Assembly: GCA_036522515.1 (NCBI GenBank)
Contig: DATDFQ010000007.1
Coordinates: 1-64,000 of the forward strand
Origin: Bacteroidota bacterium
GTDB taxonomy: Bacteria > Bacteroidota > Ignavibacteria > UBA10030 > SZUA-254
Length of the DNA stretch: 64,000 nucleotides
Direction of reading: 5' to 3'
Position 1 is the first letter of the stretch. Every line of letters starts with the position of its first letter. Below are positions 45,327-53,654 of the stretch, piece after piece. Made by a program: the position numbers and the translations under genes. The notes under the pieces were generated by a model. The model had not been told where the DNA came from and did no database searches. It saw only the letters and a program-made list of their open reading frames with translations.

Positions 45327-45329
45327 TCC

Positions 45330-46505
45330 CTAGGAGGATTGAAATATCTCCCGCAGCTTCCGGACCGTCTCGTCGATGTGATCCTCCCCGATGGTCAGGG
45401 GCGGAAGGAACCTGAGCACGTTTTGATTGGTGCAGTTGAGCAGAATACCGCGGTCGCGCAACTCGCCGACGATCGTTTCTCCCTCGCGGGCCAGCTCCAT
45501 CCCGACCATCAATCCGTATCCTCTCACTTCCTTGACGATCGCGGGGAACTCCCGTTTCAACTCCAGCAAGCGTGCGTTCAGGATCTTCCCCATGGCCGCC
45601 GCATTGTCCATGACCCCGCGCGCGAGGACCTCCTCGAGAACCACGATCCCGGCAGCGCAGGCGACGGGATTGCCCCCGAAGGTCGTGCCGTGGACGCCGG
45701 GCTCCAGGACCCCGGCCACCGCGTTTCCTCCGAGAATCGCCGCGAGGGGAAGGCCGCCCCCGAGCGGCTTCGCCAGCACCACGATGTCCGGCGAGACCGG
45801 GTAGTGCTGGAAGCCGAACAACTTTCCGGTCCGGCCGATCCCGCACTGGATCTCGTCGGCGATCAGGAGAAAACCGAAACGCTTCTGCAGCTCCCGGATC
45901 TCTCCGGCGAATTCCTGCGACACCGGACAGACGCCCCCCTCGCCCTGAATGAACTCGAGGGCCACCGCCGCCGTCTTCGAATCGACGGAGGCGCGGAGAG
46001 CCGGCGCATCGTTGAACTCAACAATGCGAAAGTTCTCGAGGAAGGGCTCATAGCCCTCCCGGTATTTGGGGCGGTCCATCATCGAGAGCGCCCCCATGGT
46101 CCTCCCATGAAACGCGTTCGTGAAGGAAATGATATCCGTCTTCCCCTGTTTGGAGCCCCACTTTCGGGCGATCTTGATCGCTCCTTCGATCGCCTCGGTG
46201 CCGCTGTTCCCGAAGAAGACCCTGGAATACCCCGAGTGTTTCACGAGCAGCTCCGCCAGCTTCAACTGGGGCTCCTGCAGGTAGTAATTGGAGAGATGGA
46301 TGTACCGGCCCGCCTGCTTCGAGATGGCTTCAAGCACCCCCTGATGTCCGTAACCGAGCGCGTTGACGGCCAGGCCCCCGAACATGTCGAGATATCGTTT
46401 CCCATCCTTCGTGAAGAGGTAAACCCCCTCTCCGCGATCGATTTCGAGGGGAATCCTCTTGTACGTGTGAAAGAAATAAGCGGCTTCGCGCTCGAGAGAT
46501 TTCAT
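45330..46505 (-). CDS. argD: acetylornithine aminotransferase
   Basis: PLP enzyme converting N-acetylglutamate semialdehyde to N-acetylornithine in arginine synthesis. 391 residues from ATG 46505, chosen for the AGGAGC just upstream; the open frame extends 19 codons further. Class III features: FFGNSGTEAIEGAIKIARKW, AFHGRTMGALSM, ADEIQCGIGRTGKLF and the PLP lysine K246 in VLAKPLGGGLPLAA, followed by HGTTFGGNPVACAAG. Other class III aminotransferases look similar, but divergent pairing with argC through a shared operator supports ArgD. Confidence 0.92.
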   Translation of the reverse strand: MKSLEREAAYFFHTYKRIPLEIDRGEGVYLFTKDGKRYLDMFGGLAVNALGYGHQGVLEAISKQAGRYIHLSNYYLQEPQLKLAELLVKHSGYSRVFFGNSGTEAIEGAIKIARKWGSKQGKTDIISFTNAFHGRTMGALSMMDRPKYREGYEPFLENFRIVEFNDAPALRASVDSKTAAVALEFIQGEGGVCPVSQEFAGEIRELQKRFGFLLIADEIQCGIGRTGKLFGFQHYPVSPDIVVLAKPLGGGLPLAAILGGNAVAGVLEPGVHGTTFGGNPVACAAGIVVLEEVLARGVMDNAAAMGKILNARLLELKREFPAIVKEVRGYGLMVGMELAREGETIVGELRDRGILLNCTNQNVLRFLPPLTIGEDHIDETVRKLREIFQSS

Positions 46506-46569
46506 ACGGCTCCTTTCAGCCTGCAGATCTGAGATTAAAAAAAATAAACGCCAACCGGTCAAAAAGTTC

Positions 46570-46598
46570 TTGCATAATAATACAAAATAATGTATACT
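46570..46598 (+). promoter_or_regulatory. argC promoter inside the operator
   Basis: TTGCAT (46570-46575), 17-bp spacer, TATACT (46593-46598). The predicted start point is near 46605, four to six bases before the argC ATG (46610); there is no room for a Shine-Dalgarno, so argC is probably read from a leaderless or nearly leaderless mRNA. Confidence 0.65.
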
Positions 46599-46605
46599 TA
46601 TGCAA
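46577..46605 (-). promoter_or_regulatory. argD promoter inside the operator
   Basis: Minus strand: TTGCAT (46605-46600), 17-bp spacer, TATTAT (46582-46577). It is face-to-face with, and almost fully overlaps, the argC promoter. The leader to the argD ATG is about 65 nt. Confidence 0.6.
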
Positions 46606-46609
46606 TTCC

Positions 46610-47623
46610 ATGATCACAGCCGCCATCATCGGTGCCTCGGGATATTCCGGCGCGGAGTTGCTCCGCCTGCTGTCGGGCCGGCCCGACGTACAGGTTAAGA
46701 AAGTCACGGCGCACACGTTCGCCGGAAAAAAGGTCGAAGAACTCTACCCGGTCTTCTCCGGAAGGGTGGGGCTGGAGTACGAGACGTTTTCGAATCATCT
46801 TGACGGTGTCGAGATCGCCTTCGTCTCCCTGCCGTCGGGCGAGGCGATGAAGATCGTCCCCCAGCTTGTCTCCTCGGTCGGGCATATCATCGACCTGAGC
46901 GGCGATTTCCGCCTGCAATCGGCGTCCCTCTACGAAACATACTATCATCAACCGCACTCCGCGCCTTCGATGCTCGGCCAGGCGGTCTACGGCCTCCCCG
47001 AACTATTCTTTTCGTCGATCAAATCGGCCCGGTTCGTCGCAAACCCGGGGTGCTACGCGACGAGCGTCATCCTTGCTCTCGCGCCCGCCCTCCGGCACGC
47101 GGCCGTCGCACCGGACGGGATTGTCGTGAATTCCCTTTCGGGGATTACCGGCGCGGGGCGAACCTCCTCGACCGAATTGAGTTTCTCCGAGATCAACGAG
47201 AACGTGCGGGCCTACAAGATCGGCACGCACCAACACACCCCGGAAATTCAGTCGATCCTCGAACAGGCCACGGGGAAGCCCGTGTCGCTCTCGTTCGTTC
47301 CCCATCTTGTTCCCCTCAACAGGGGAATCTACACCACCATCCACGCCCGGTTGAGCTCGCCGATGAGCGAATCCGCGCTCATCGAGCTCTACGAATCGTA
47401 TTACGCGGACGCGCCGTTCGTCCGGATCAAACGCCGGATCCCCCAGATCAAGGACGTGCTCTATACGAACTATTGCGATATCGGGTTGGCGGTCGACCGC
47501 CGGACGAACGATCTCATCATCATCTCGGTCATCGACAACCTCGTGAAAGGCGCCGCCGGGCAGGCGGTCCAGAATATGAACATCATGTTCGGAATTCCAC
47601 AGGAACAGGGCTTACATTTCTAA
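46610..47623 (+). CDS. argC: N-acetyl-gamma-glutamyl-phosphate reductase
   Basis: NADPH-dependent reduction of N-acetylglutamyl phosphate to the semialdehyde, third step of arginine synthesis. 337 residues. The NADP-binding start AAIIGASGYSGAELLRLL is at 4-21 and the catalytic Cys148 in FVANPGCYATSVILAL. Other family stretches are SGDFRL, GITGAGRTSS, KIGTHQHTPEI and NYCDIGLAVDRRTNDLI. The ATG is fixed by the Rossmann motif, only three residues after it, and has no ribosome-binding site. First gene of argC-argJ-argB-argR-argG-argH. Confidence 0.96.
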   Translation: MITAAIIGASGYSGAELLRLLSGRPDVQVKKVTAHTFAGKKVEELYPVFSGRVGLEYETFSNHLDGVEIAFVSLPSGEAMKIVPQLVSSVGHIIDLSGDFRLQSASLYETYYHQPHSAPSMLGQAVYGLPELFFSSIKSARFVANPGCYATSVILALAPALRHAAVAPDGIVVNSLSGITGAGRTSSTELSFSEINENVRAYKIGTHQHTPEIQSILEQATGKPVSLSFVPHLVPLNRGIYTTIHARLSSPMSESALIELYESYYADAPFVRIKRRIPQIKDVLYTNYCDIGLAVDRRTNDLIIISVIDNLVKGAAGQAVQNMNIMFGIPQEQGLHF

Positions 47624-47633
47624 GGAGAGTACG

Positions 47634-48842
47634 ATGCACAACGAGTGTCCATGCGGCATCACCGGCCCGAAGGGCTTTTACGCGGCCGGAGTCCACAGTG
47701 GAATCAAGAAAGTAAAAAAGGATCTCGCGCTCGTTTTTTCGACCGAGCCCGCCCGCGTCGCAGGGATTTTCACGACCAACAGGGTTCCCGCGGCTCCGGT
47801 TCTGGTCGACAAGCTGCAATTGGGGATTTCGAGCTCCTTCCGCGCCATCCTGATCAACAGCGGAAACGCGAACGCGTGCACCGGAGAACGCGGGCTGAAC
47901 GACGCGTGGTCGATGGTGAGCACGACCGCCTCCGCCCTGGGGATACACCGGAGCGAGGTGCTAGTTTCATCGACCGGGGTCATCGGGCAATACCTCCCGA
48001 TGGAACAGATCACAACCGGGATCGCGGAAGCGGCCTCGATGCTCGACGCGGGGGCCCACACCTCCGCCGCCGAGGCGATCATGACGACGGACAAGTTTCC
48101 CAAAGAGCTCGCGGTACGGGTGGTCCTTGACGGCGTCGACGTGACCATCGGAGGGATGGCGAAGGGTTCGGGGATGATCGCCCCGAACATGGCGACGATG
48201 CTGGCGTTCATCACGACCGACGCGGCAATTTCGAGCGAGCTGCTCCAGGCGTCCCTGAAGGATGCCGCCGACCGGTCGTTCAACCGGATATCGGTCGACG
48301 GGGACACCAGCACGAACGACATGGTGCTGATGCTCGCCAACGGCGTCGCGGGAAACAGGGAGCTGAACGATCCCGCCGACCCCCGCTACGCGGCTTTCTA
48401 CGAAGCGCTGGAGTACCTGCTCGTTCGCCTCTCCAAGATGATCGTCGTCGACGGCGAGGGGGCGACCAAGTTCATCGAGATCGAGGTCAGCGGCGCCGCC
48501 ACGGAACAGGCCGCCGTCCAGGCGGCCCGGGCGATCGCAAATTCCAACCTCGTCAAGACGGCGATCAACGGGGAGGACGCGAACTGGGGAAGAATCCTCG
48601 CCGCGGTGGGTTACTCGGGGATCGAGTTCGATCCCGCCGGAGTCGAGATTTATTTCGGGGACGTCCCGATTCTCCGAAAAGACTACCTGATCGATTTCTC
48701 GGAAGAGGCGGCCAAGCGCGTTCTCATGGAGCGAGAGATCAAGATCTCCGTCCATCTCCACCAGGGCGCCGCCTCGGCGTCCTTCTGGACCTGCGACCTC
48801 TCGAAGGATTATGTGGCGATCAATGCGAACTACAGGACCTGA
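47634..48842 (+). CDS. argJ: bifunctional glutamate N-acetyltransferase / ornithine acetyltransferase
   Basis: Transfers acetyl from N-acetylornithine to glutamate, making the acetylated route cyclic; bifunctional forms also use acetyl-CoA. 402 residues. The autocleavage site lies in KGSGMIAPNMATMLAF with Thr188 as the expected N-terminal nucleophile of the beta subunit. Supporting stretches: GFYAAGVHSGIKK, LINSGNANACTGERG, VSSTGVIGQYLPM, SVDGDTSTNDMVLMLANG and AINGEDANWGRILAA, with C-terminal CDLSKDYVAINANYRT. An AAGGAG ribosome-binding site precedes the ATG. No argE or argA is seen, consistent with the cyclic pathway. Confidence 0.96.
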   Translation: MHNECPCGITGPKGFYAAGVHSGIKKVKKDLALVFSTEPARVAGIFTTNRVPAAPVLVDKLQLGISSSFRAILINSGNANACTGERGLNDAWSMVSTTASALGIHRSEVLVSSTGVIGQYLPMEQITTGIAEAASMLDAGAHTSAAEAIMTTDKFPKELAVRVVLDGVDVTIGGMAKGSGMIAPNMATMLAFITTDAAISSELLQASLKDAADRSFNRISVDGDTSTNDMVLMLANGVAGNRELNDPADPRYAAFYEALEYLLVRLSKMIVVDGEGATKFIEIEVSGAATEQAAVQAARAIANSNLVKTAINGEDANWGRILAAVGYSGIEFDPAGVEIYFGDVPILRKDYLIDFSEEAAKRVLMEREIKISVHLHQGAASASFWTCDLSKDYVAINANYRT

Positions 48843-48863
48843 TACCCCCTGAAGGCCCGGCCC

Positions 48864-49715
48864 ATGCGCTCCATCAAGGAAAAAACCGAAGTCCTCATCG
48901 AAGCTCTTCCGTACATCCGCCGGTACGAGGGGTCGGTCTTCGTCATCAAGTACGGCGGCGCCGCGATGATCGACGAGGGGCTGGAGGAAACGTTTTCACA
49001 GGATGTGACGATCCTGAAAAAGGTGGGCATCAAGATCGTGATCGTCCACGGAGGCGGCAAGGATGTCACCGAGATCGCCGACAAACTCGGACTCCCGTCG
49101 CGTTTTATCGACGGCCAGCGGTACACCGATGAAGCGATGATGGGGGTCGTCCAGATGGTGCTGGCGGGCAAAACCAACAAGGATATCGTCGCCCGCATCA
49201 ATCGCCACGACGGCGAGGCTGTGGGGCTCTGCGGCATCGACGCGGATCTCATCAGGGTCAGGAAGGCCTCGAACGGGCAGCACGATCTCGGCCTCGTCGG
49301 CGAGATTGTCGGGGTGAACGCGGCGCACCTGAAACTTCTCCTCGACAACGGCATCATGCCGGTGATCGCGCCGATCGGAGTCGACGAGAAGGGACAGGCC
49401 CACAATATCAACGCCGACGTTGCGGCTTCCGGGATCGCGGCCGCGCTCAAAGCCGAGAAGCTCGTCTTCCTGAGCGATGTGGAAGGGGTGATGGCGCAGG
49501 GAGAGCTCGTTAACAGCATGAACCGGGACCAGGCCCACGGATACATCCGCGACGGGGTCATCAGCAACGGAATGATCCCCAAAATCCGCTCCGCCTTTAC
49601 GGCGCTCGAGGCGGGCGTGAAAAAGGTTCATCTCATCGACGGCCGGGTCGTCCATTCGCTCCTTCTGGAAATCTTCACCGACGCCGGCGTCGGAACAGAA
49701 TTGCTCGCATTGTAG
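48864..49715 (+). CDS. argB: acetylglutamate kinase
   Basis: ATP-dependent phosphorylation of N-acetylglutamate, the usual feedback-controlled step. 283 residues. Motifs: [11 protein letters not shown] (phosphate-binding Lys), [70 protein letters not shown] and [20 protein letters not shown]. The N-terminal helix before the kinase core ([20 protein letters not shown]) is of the type found in arginine-sensitive hexameric enzymes, so feedback inhibition by arginine is likely but not proven. Confidence 0.96.
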   Translation: MRSIKEKTEVLIEALPYIRRYEGSVFVIKYGGAAMIDEGLEETFSQDVTILKKVGIKIVIVHGGGKDVTEIADKLGLPSRFIDGQRYTDEAMMGVVQMVLAGKTNKDIVARINRHDGEAVGLCGIDADLIRVRKASNGQHDLGLVGEIVGVNAAHLKLLLDNGIMPVIAPIGVDEKGQAHNINADVAASGIAAALKAEKLVFLSDVEGVMAQGELVNSMNRDQAHGYIRDGVISNGMIPKIRSAFTALEAGVKKVHLIDGRVVHSLLLEIFTDAGVGTELLAL

Positions 49716-49733
49716 CCGAGGGGAATTACCGCC

Positions 49734-50186
49734 ATGGCCAAAGCAGCAAGACATTTCGCGATCAGGGAAATCCTGAGCTCCAGGCAAATCGCCAGCCAGG
49801 ACGCCCTGCGCCTCGAACTGAAGAAAAAGGGATTCGCGGTCACGCAGGCGACGCTCTCCCGGGATTTGCAGGAACTCGGCGTGGGGCGCGTCTCCTCCGG
49901 CGAGGGAGCTCACTACGTGCTTCAGCCCGAGGCGGAGGTCCAGATCCTGGGCCCCGTGGTCGGCGCCCAGGTGCTTTCGATGCGGGCAAACGAAAGCGTG
50001 ATCGTCGTCCGGACGCTTCCGGGGTGCGCGAATGCGGTCGGGGAATACCTCGACGCCCAGAACCCCGGCGACATCATCGGAACCATCGCGGGGGACAACA
50101 CGCTCCTCGTCATTCCGCAATCCCAAAACCGGACGAAAAACGTCATGGAATTTCTGCGCAACAAACTGATAGAAGGAAGGCAATGA
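49734..50186 (+). CDS. argR: arginine repressor ArgR
   Basis: 150 residues. N-terminal winged-helix domain ([38 protein letters not shown]) and C-terminal hexamerisation/arginine-binding domain ending with [13 protein letters not shown], the conserved GTIAGDxT ligand loop. It acts as an arginine-dependent repressor and presumably binds the double operator at 46570-46605, regulating its own operon. It lies 18 bp after argB, where related operons often have argF, and overlaps argG by ATGA. Confidence 0.95.
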   Translation: MAKAARHFAIREILSSRQIASQDALRLELKKKGFAVTQATLSRDLQELGVGRVSSGEGAHYVLQPEAEVQILGPVVGAQVLSMRANESVIVVRTLPGCANAVGEYLDAQNPGDIIGTIAGDNTLLVIPQSQNRTKNVMEFLRNKLIEGRQ

Positions 50187-51415
50187 AGAAACCCAGGATT
50201 GTCGTCGCCTACTCGGGGGGTCTCGATACCTCCGTCATGGTGAGGTGGCTCAAGGAAAAGTACCAGGCGGAGATCATCACGGCCACCGGAAATCTCGGCC
50301 AGGAGAAGGAGCTCACGGGAGTTCGTGAAAAGGCGCTGAAAACCGGCGCGTCGAAGGTTTACATCCGCGACCTGACGGAGGAGTTCGTGGAGCACTACTG
50401 CTTCCCGGCCCTGAGGGCCGGCGCTCTCTACGAGCAGTCCTACCCGATGGCAACCTCCCTCGGCCGGCCGTTGATCGCCAGGATGCTCGTCGAAGTTGCG
50501 CGCAAGGAGCAGGCGGATATGATCGCCCACGGCTGTTCCGGCAAGGGAAACGACCAGGTGCGGTTCGAAGTTTCCATCGGGGCCCTCGCGCCGGAGTGCA
50601 CGGTGATCGCCCCCTTGCGCGACTGGGAATTCAAGTCACGCGAGGAAGAAATCGCGTACGCCAAAAAGTATTCCATCCCCGTTTCCGCAACCCGCTCGAA
50701 CCCCTACTCCATCGATGAAAATATCTGGGGAACGAGCATCGAGTGCGGCGCGCTCGAAGACCCCGCCCGCGCGCCCCTCGCGGATGCGTACCAGCGCACT
50801 GTCGCCCCCGAAGACGCGCCGGACAAGCCCGAGCACGTATCGATCACGTTCGAGAAGGGGATTCCGGTCGAACTCAACGGCAAGGGAATGGGATCCGTCC
50901 CGTTGCTCAAATCGCTGAACCGGATCGGCGGAGCCCACGGAGTCGGGCGGATAGACCTTGTCGAGAACCGCCTCGTCGGGATCAAGTCCCGGGAGATTTA
51001 CGAGGCGCCGGCGGCGACGATTCTCCACCTCGCGCACACGGAGCTGGAGCGCCTCACGCTCGACAAGATGGTCTTCGACCTGAAGCACCGGCTGTCCCAG
51101 GAATATGCGAATCTGGTCTATAACGGATTGTGGTTTTCCCCCCTCAGGAGCGCCCTCGACGCGTTCGTCGAAGAGACCCAGACCCATGTCTCCGGGACCG
51201 TGAAGCTCAAATTGTTCAAGGGATCGATGGCGGTCGCGGGACGGACCTCGCCCCACTCCCTCTATCATGCGGGTCTCGCGACCTACACGAAGGAGGACCA
51301 GTTCGACCATCGCGCGTCCGAGGGGTTCATCAAAATTTTCGGGTTGCCTCTGAAGACGTTTTACCAATCGAGGACGAAGGGGCGGAAGCAGCGTGCCACC
51401 AAGATCGCTTCCTGA
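50183..51415 (+). CDS. argG: argininosuccinate synthase
   Basis: Joins citrulline and aspartate using ATP. 410 residues from ATG 50183, which overlaps the argR stop and directly precedes the ATP pyrophosphatase P-loop [19 protein letters not shown]. Further motifs: [47 protein letters not shown] and [30 protein letters not shown] ribosome-binding site is present inside argR. The C-terminal tail [20 protein letters not shown] is rather basic. Confidence 0.96.
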   Translation: MKKPRIVVAYSGGLDTSVMVRWLKEKYQAEIITATGNLGQEKELTGVREKALKTGASKVYIRDLTEEFVEHYCFPALRAGALYEQSYPMATSLGRPLIARMLVEVARKEQADMIAHGCSGKGNDQVRFEVSIGALAPECTVIAPLRDWEFKSREEEIAYAKKYSIPVSATRSNPYSIDENIWGTSIECGALEDPARAPLADAYQRTVAPEDAPDKPEHVSITFEKGIPVELNGKGMGSVPLLKSLNRIGGAHGVGRIDLVENRLVGIKSREIYEAPAATILHLAHTELERLTLDKMVFDLKHRLSQEYANLVYNGLWFSPLRSALDAFVEETQTHVSGTVKLKLFKGSMAVAGRTSPHSLYHAGLATYTKEDQFDHRASEGFIKIFGLPLKTFYQSRTKGRKQRATKIAS

Positions 51416-51428
51416 CCGCTGATCCGGG

Positions 51429-52823
51429 ATGGCTCTCTGGAACGGACGATTCAAGTCGCGGCTCGATCCCCGGGCCCTCCGTTTTTCCTCATCACTCGGG
51501 GTCGACCGAAGGCTCTTCCGGGAAGACATCGAAGGAAGCATCGCGCACGTCACGATGCTCGCCCGCAGAAAGATTCTCACGAAAAAGGAAGCGTCCGTCA
51601 TCATCCGGGCCCTGGGGCAGATCCGGAAAGAGATGGAAGAAGGGAAGTTTGCGCCCGGCGGCGGCCGGCGCTTCGAGGGGGAGGATATCCACATGGCGAT
51701 CGAGAGCCGCCTCATTGAGAAGACCGGCGCGACCGGCGGAAAGCTTCACACCGCCCGAAGCCGCAACGACCAGATCGCCCTTGATGAACGCCTCTTCCTC
51801 CGCTCGGCAATCGACTCGACGAACCGGCTGATCTCCCGCCTGCAACAAGGTCTCCTCCGCAAGGCGGTGAAACACCAGGATCTCGTCGTTCCGGGCTACA
51901 CCCACCTGCAGCACGCCCAGCCCATTCTGTTTTCGCACCAGCTGCTCTGCTACATTTCGATGCTCGACCGCGACCGGGAACGCTTCACCGATTGCCTGAA
52001 ACGCGTCAGCCGTTCGCCCCTCGGCGCGGGCGCCCTCGCCGGGACTTCGTTTCCGATCGACCGTTCCCATGCCGCGCGGATCCTCGGCTTCCCCGGCCTT
52101 GTGCTCAACAGCATCGACGCGGTGAGCGACCGGGACGTGCAGATCGAGTTCCTGGCCTGTTGCGCGATCACGATGATGCATCTCAGCAGGTTCGCCGAGG
52201 AGCTCGTCCTCTGGAGTTCCCCCGAATGGGACTTCGTCGAATGGGGGGATGCCTTCGCCACGGGAAGCAGCATTATGCCCCAGAAGAAAAACCCCGACAT
52301 GGCCGAGCTGGTCCGGGGAAAGACGGGCAGGGTCTACGGCGATCTGCTCGCCCTGTTGACGATCATGAAGGGACTGCCGCTGGCCTACAACCGCGACATG
52401 CAGGAAGACAAGGAACCTCTCTTCGACGCGGCGGACACCGTCTCCGCGTGCCTCGGCATTCTCGCATCGTTGCTCGGCGACGTGAAGTTCAGGACGAAGC
52501 GCCCAGCGGCGGACTCGCAGGCGGACCAGATGCTCGCGACGGAGCTCGCGGATTACCTTGTCCGCAAGGGATTGCCATTTCGCAAAGCGCATTCGATTGT
52601 CGGTTCGATCGTTCGCACCAGCCAGGCGAAGAACCGCGCACTGAAGGACATCGAATTGAAGGAGTACCGCCGGTTTTCGCGTCTCTTCGGGAAGGACCTG
52701 TACCGCTACCTCGATCCCCGGACATCCCTCCGAAACAAGAAATCCTCCGGTTCCACATCCCCGGGCGAGGTGAGGAAGGCGCTCCGTTTCTGGGGCAAAA
52801 AACTGACCGCGAGGCATCGGTAG
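51429..52823 (+). CDS. argH: argininosuccinate lyase
   Basis: Splits argininosuccinate to arginine and fumarate. 464 residues. Family signature GSSIMPQKKNPDMAELVRGK near residue 278 (catalytic Ser loop), with EDIHMAIESRLIEKTGATGG, LHTARSRNDQIALDERLFLR, PGYTHLQHAQPILFSHQLLC and PLGAGALAGTSFPIDR. Last gene of the operon. Its TAG stop lies inside the palindrome at 52819-52858, which may terminate or protect the transcript. Confidence 0.96.
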   Translation: MALWNGRFKSRLDPRALRFSSSLGVDRRLFREDIEGSIAHVTMLARRKILTKKEASVIIRALGQIRKEMEEGKFAPGGGRRFEGEDIHMAIESRLIEKTGATGGKLHTARSRNDQIALDERLFLRSAIDSTNRLISRLQQGLLRKAVKHQDLVVPGYTHLQHAQPILFSHQLLCYISMLDRDRERFTDCLKRVSRSPLGAGALAGTSFPIDRSHAARILGFPGLVLNSIDAVSDRDVQIEFLACCAITMMHLSRFAEELVLWSSPEWDFVEWGDAFATGSSIMPQKKNPDMAELVRGKTGRVYGDLLALLTIMKGLPLAYNRDMQEDKEPLFDAADTVSACLGILASLLGDVKFRTKRPAADSQADQMLATELADYLVRKGLPFRKAHSIVGSIVRTSQAKNRALKDIELKEYRRFSRLFGKDLYRYLDPRTSLRNKKSSGSTSPGEVRKALRFWGKKLTARHR

Positions 52824-52858
52824 CCGCAAGCTTCAGCTTGCGGAAGCCCGCGGCTACC
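52819..52858 (+). repeat. GTAGCCGC-family palindrome over the argH stop
   Basis: GGTAGCCGC at 52819-52827 pairs with GCGGCTACC at 52850-52858, and an internal CCGCAAGC/GCTTGCGG hairpin fits inside. The TAG at 52821-52823 is the argH stop codon. It is the most complete copy of this family. Confidence 0.8.
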
Positions 52859-52865
52859 TCGTCTT

Positions 52866-52942
52866 GTCATCCTGAGCGAAGCGAAGGATCTCGCAGATCG
52901 GAAATACGAGATCCTTCGGTCGCTACGCTCCCTCAGGATGAC
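52866..52942. repeat. GTCATCCTGAG-family dispersed palindrome, copy 3
   Basis: 77 bp between GTCATCCTGAGCGAAGCGAA and CTCAGGATGAC. Nearly identical to the copy at 54567-54643 (a few base changes), and only 7 bp after the argH palindrome. Confidence 0.9.
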
Positions 52943-52978
52943 ATGGTCGGTGAAATTGAGACACCACCAACCCCCTAC

Positions 52979-53007
52979 TTGACACGAAGGTTTCCCTTTT
53001 TTATATT
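52979..53007 (+). promoter_or_regulatory. promoter of the cytochrome-cupredoxin pair
   Basis: Perfect TTGACA (52979-52984), 17-bp spacer, TATATT (53002-53007). The leader of about 50 nt ends with AAGGAGGAG before ATG 53064. One of the strongest promoter and ribosome-binding combinations in the window. Confidence 0.75.
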
Positions 53008-53063
53008 ACTTCCGCTTTCCACCAATCATACACCGTATCATCTACCATCAAGGAGGAGTTCCG

Positions 53064-53654
53064 ATGCAGAGGCTCACAGGCGGTCTTGCGGTTCTCATAG
53101 TGCTCGTTGTAGCGGTCGCCGTACAGATCCACGCTCAAACCCCGGCGGTCAAAGCCCAATCGTCGCTGGCCGAGAGGGGAAAATATCTCGTGACAATTTG
53201 CCTCTGCAACGATTGCCACTCCCCGAAAGCATTCACTCCGAAAGGACCGATCATTGACACCTCCAGGCTTTTATCCGGCCATCCCGCCGACGCTCCCATG
53301 CCGACCGTATCGGCAGATAGCGTCATCGGAGTGACGCCCGATCGATGGGGAGCCGTCGGTAACGCTCATTTCACCGCATGGAGAGGCCCGTGGGGGACTT
53401 CGTTTACGATGAACCTGACTCCCGATACAGCGACGGGGCTTGGAAGCTGGACTGAAGCCATGTTCATAAAGGCTCTGCGCACCGGCAAGCATATGGGGAA
53501 GGGGCGCGATATTCTCCCTCCCATGCCGTGGGAATTCGTCGGAAAGATGACCGACCGCGACCTTAAATCGGTGTTTGCCTATTTGAAGACGCTCAAACCG
53601 GTGTCGAACGCCATACCTGATCCGATCCCGCCGCCCGGAACCACGAAGAAGTAA
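53064..53654 (+). CDS. exported monohaem c-type cytochrome
   Basis: 196 residues with a signal peptide (about 1-24: LAVLIVLVVAVAVQIHA). One haem-binding motif C48-N-D-C51-H52 follows ERGKYLVTICL, as in class I cytochromes of the sulfite/gluconate dehydrogenase or diheme c-553 type. Possible distal methionine ligands lie in the PPMPWEFVGKMTDRDL region, where such cytochromes carry the axial Met. The end KSVFAYLKTLKPVSN is the usual C-terminal helix. Periplasmic electron carrier. It shares a TAATG junction with the cupredoxin-like gene, so the two products probably work together. Confidence 0.87.
   Translation: MQRLTGGLAVLIVLVVAVAVQIHAQTPAVKAQSSLAERGKYLVTICLCNDCHSPKAFTPKGPIIDTSRLLSGHPADAPMPTVSADSVIGVTPDRWGAVGNAHFTAWRGPWGTSFTMNLTPDTATGLGSWTEAMFIKALRTGKHMGKGRDILPPMPWEFVGKMTDRDLKSVFAYLKTLKPVSNAIPDPIPPPGTTKK

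Larger units (their letters stand above)
46570..46605. promoter_or_regulatory. double ARG-box operator between argD and argC
   Basis: Two imperfect palindromes of ARG-box type: TTGCATAATAATACAA (46570-46585; 12 of 16 positions symmetric) and TGTATACTTATGCA (46591-46604; 10 of 14 symmetric). Their centres are 20 bp apart, close to the 21 bp usual for ArgR operators. The outer ends TTGCATAA and TTATGCAA make the whole 36-bp element an inverted repeat. It lies exactly between divergent argD and argC, and argR is in the argC operon. Regulation by ArgR with arginine is inferred. Confidence 0.75.

Noticed and set aside
45339..46532. 397-codon plus-strand open frame opposite argD
   Set aside because: argD on the minus strand has full class III aminotransferase motifs; the plus frame is an antisense shadow without domain features.
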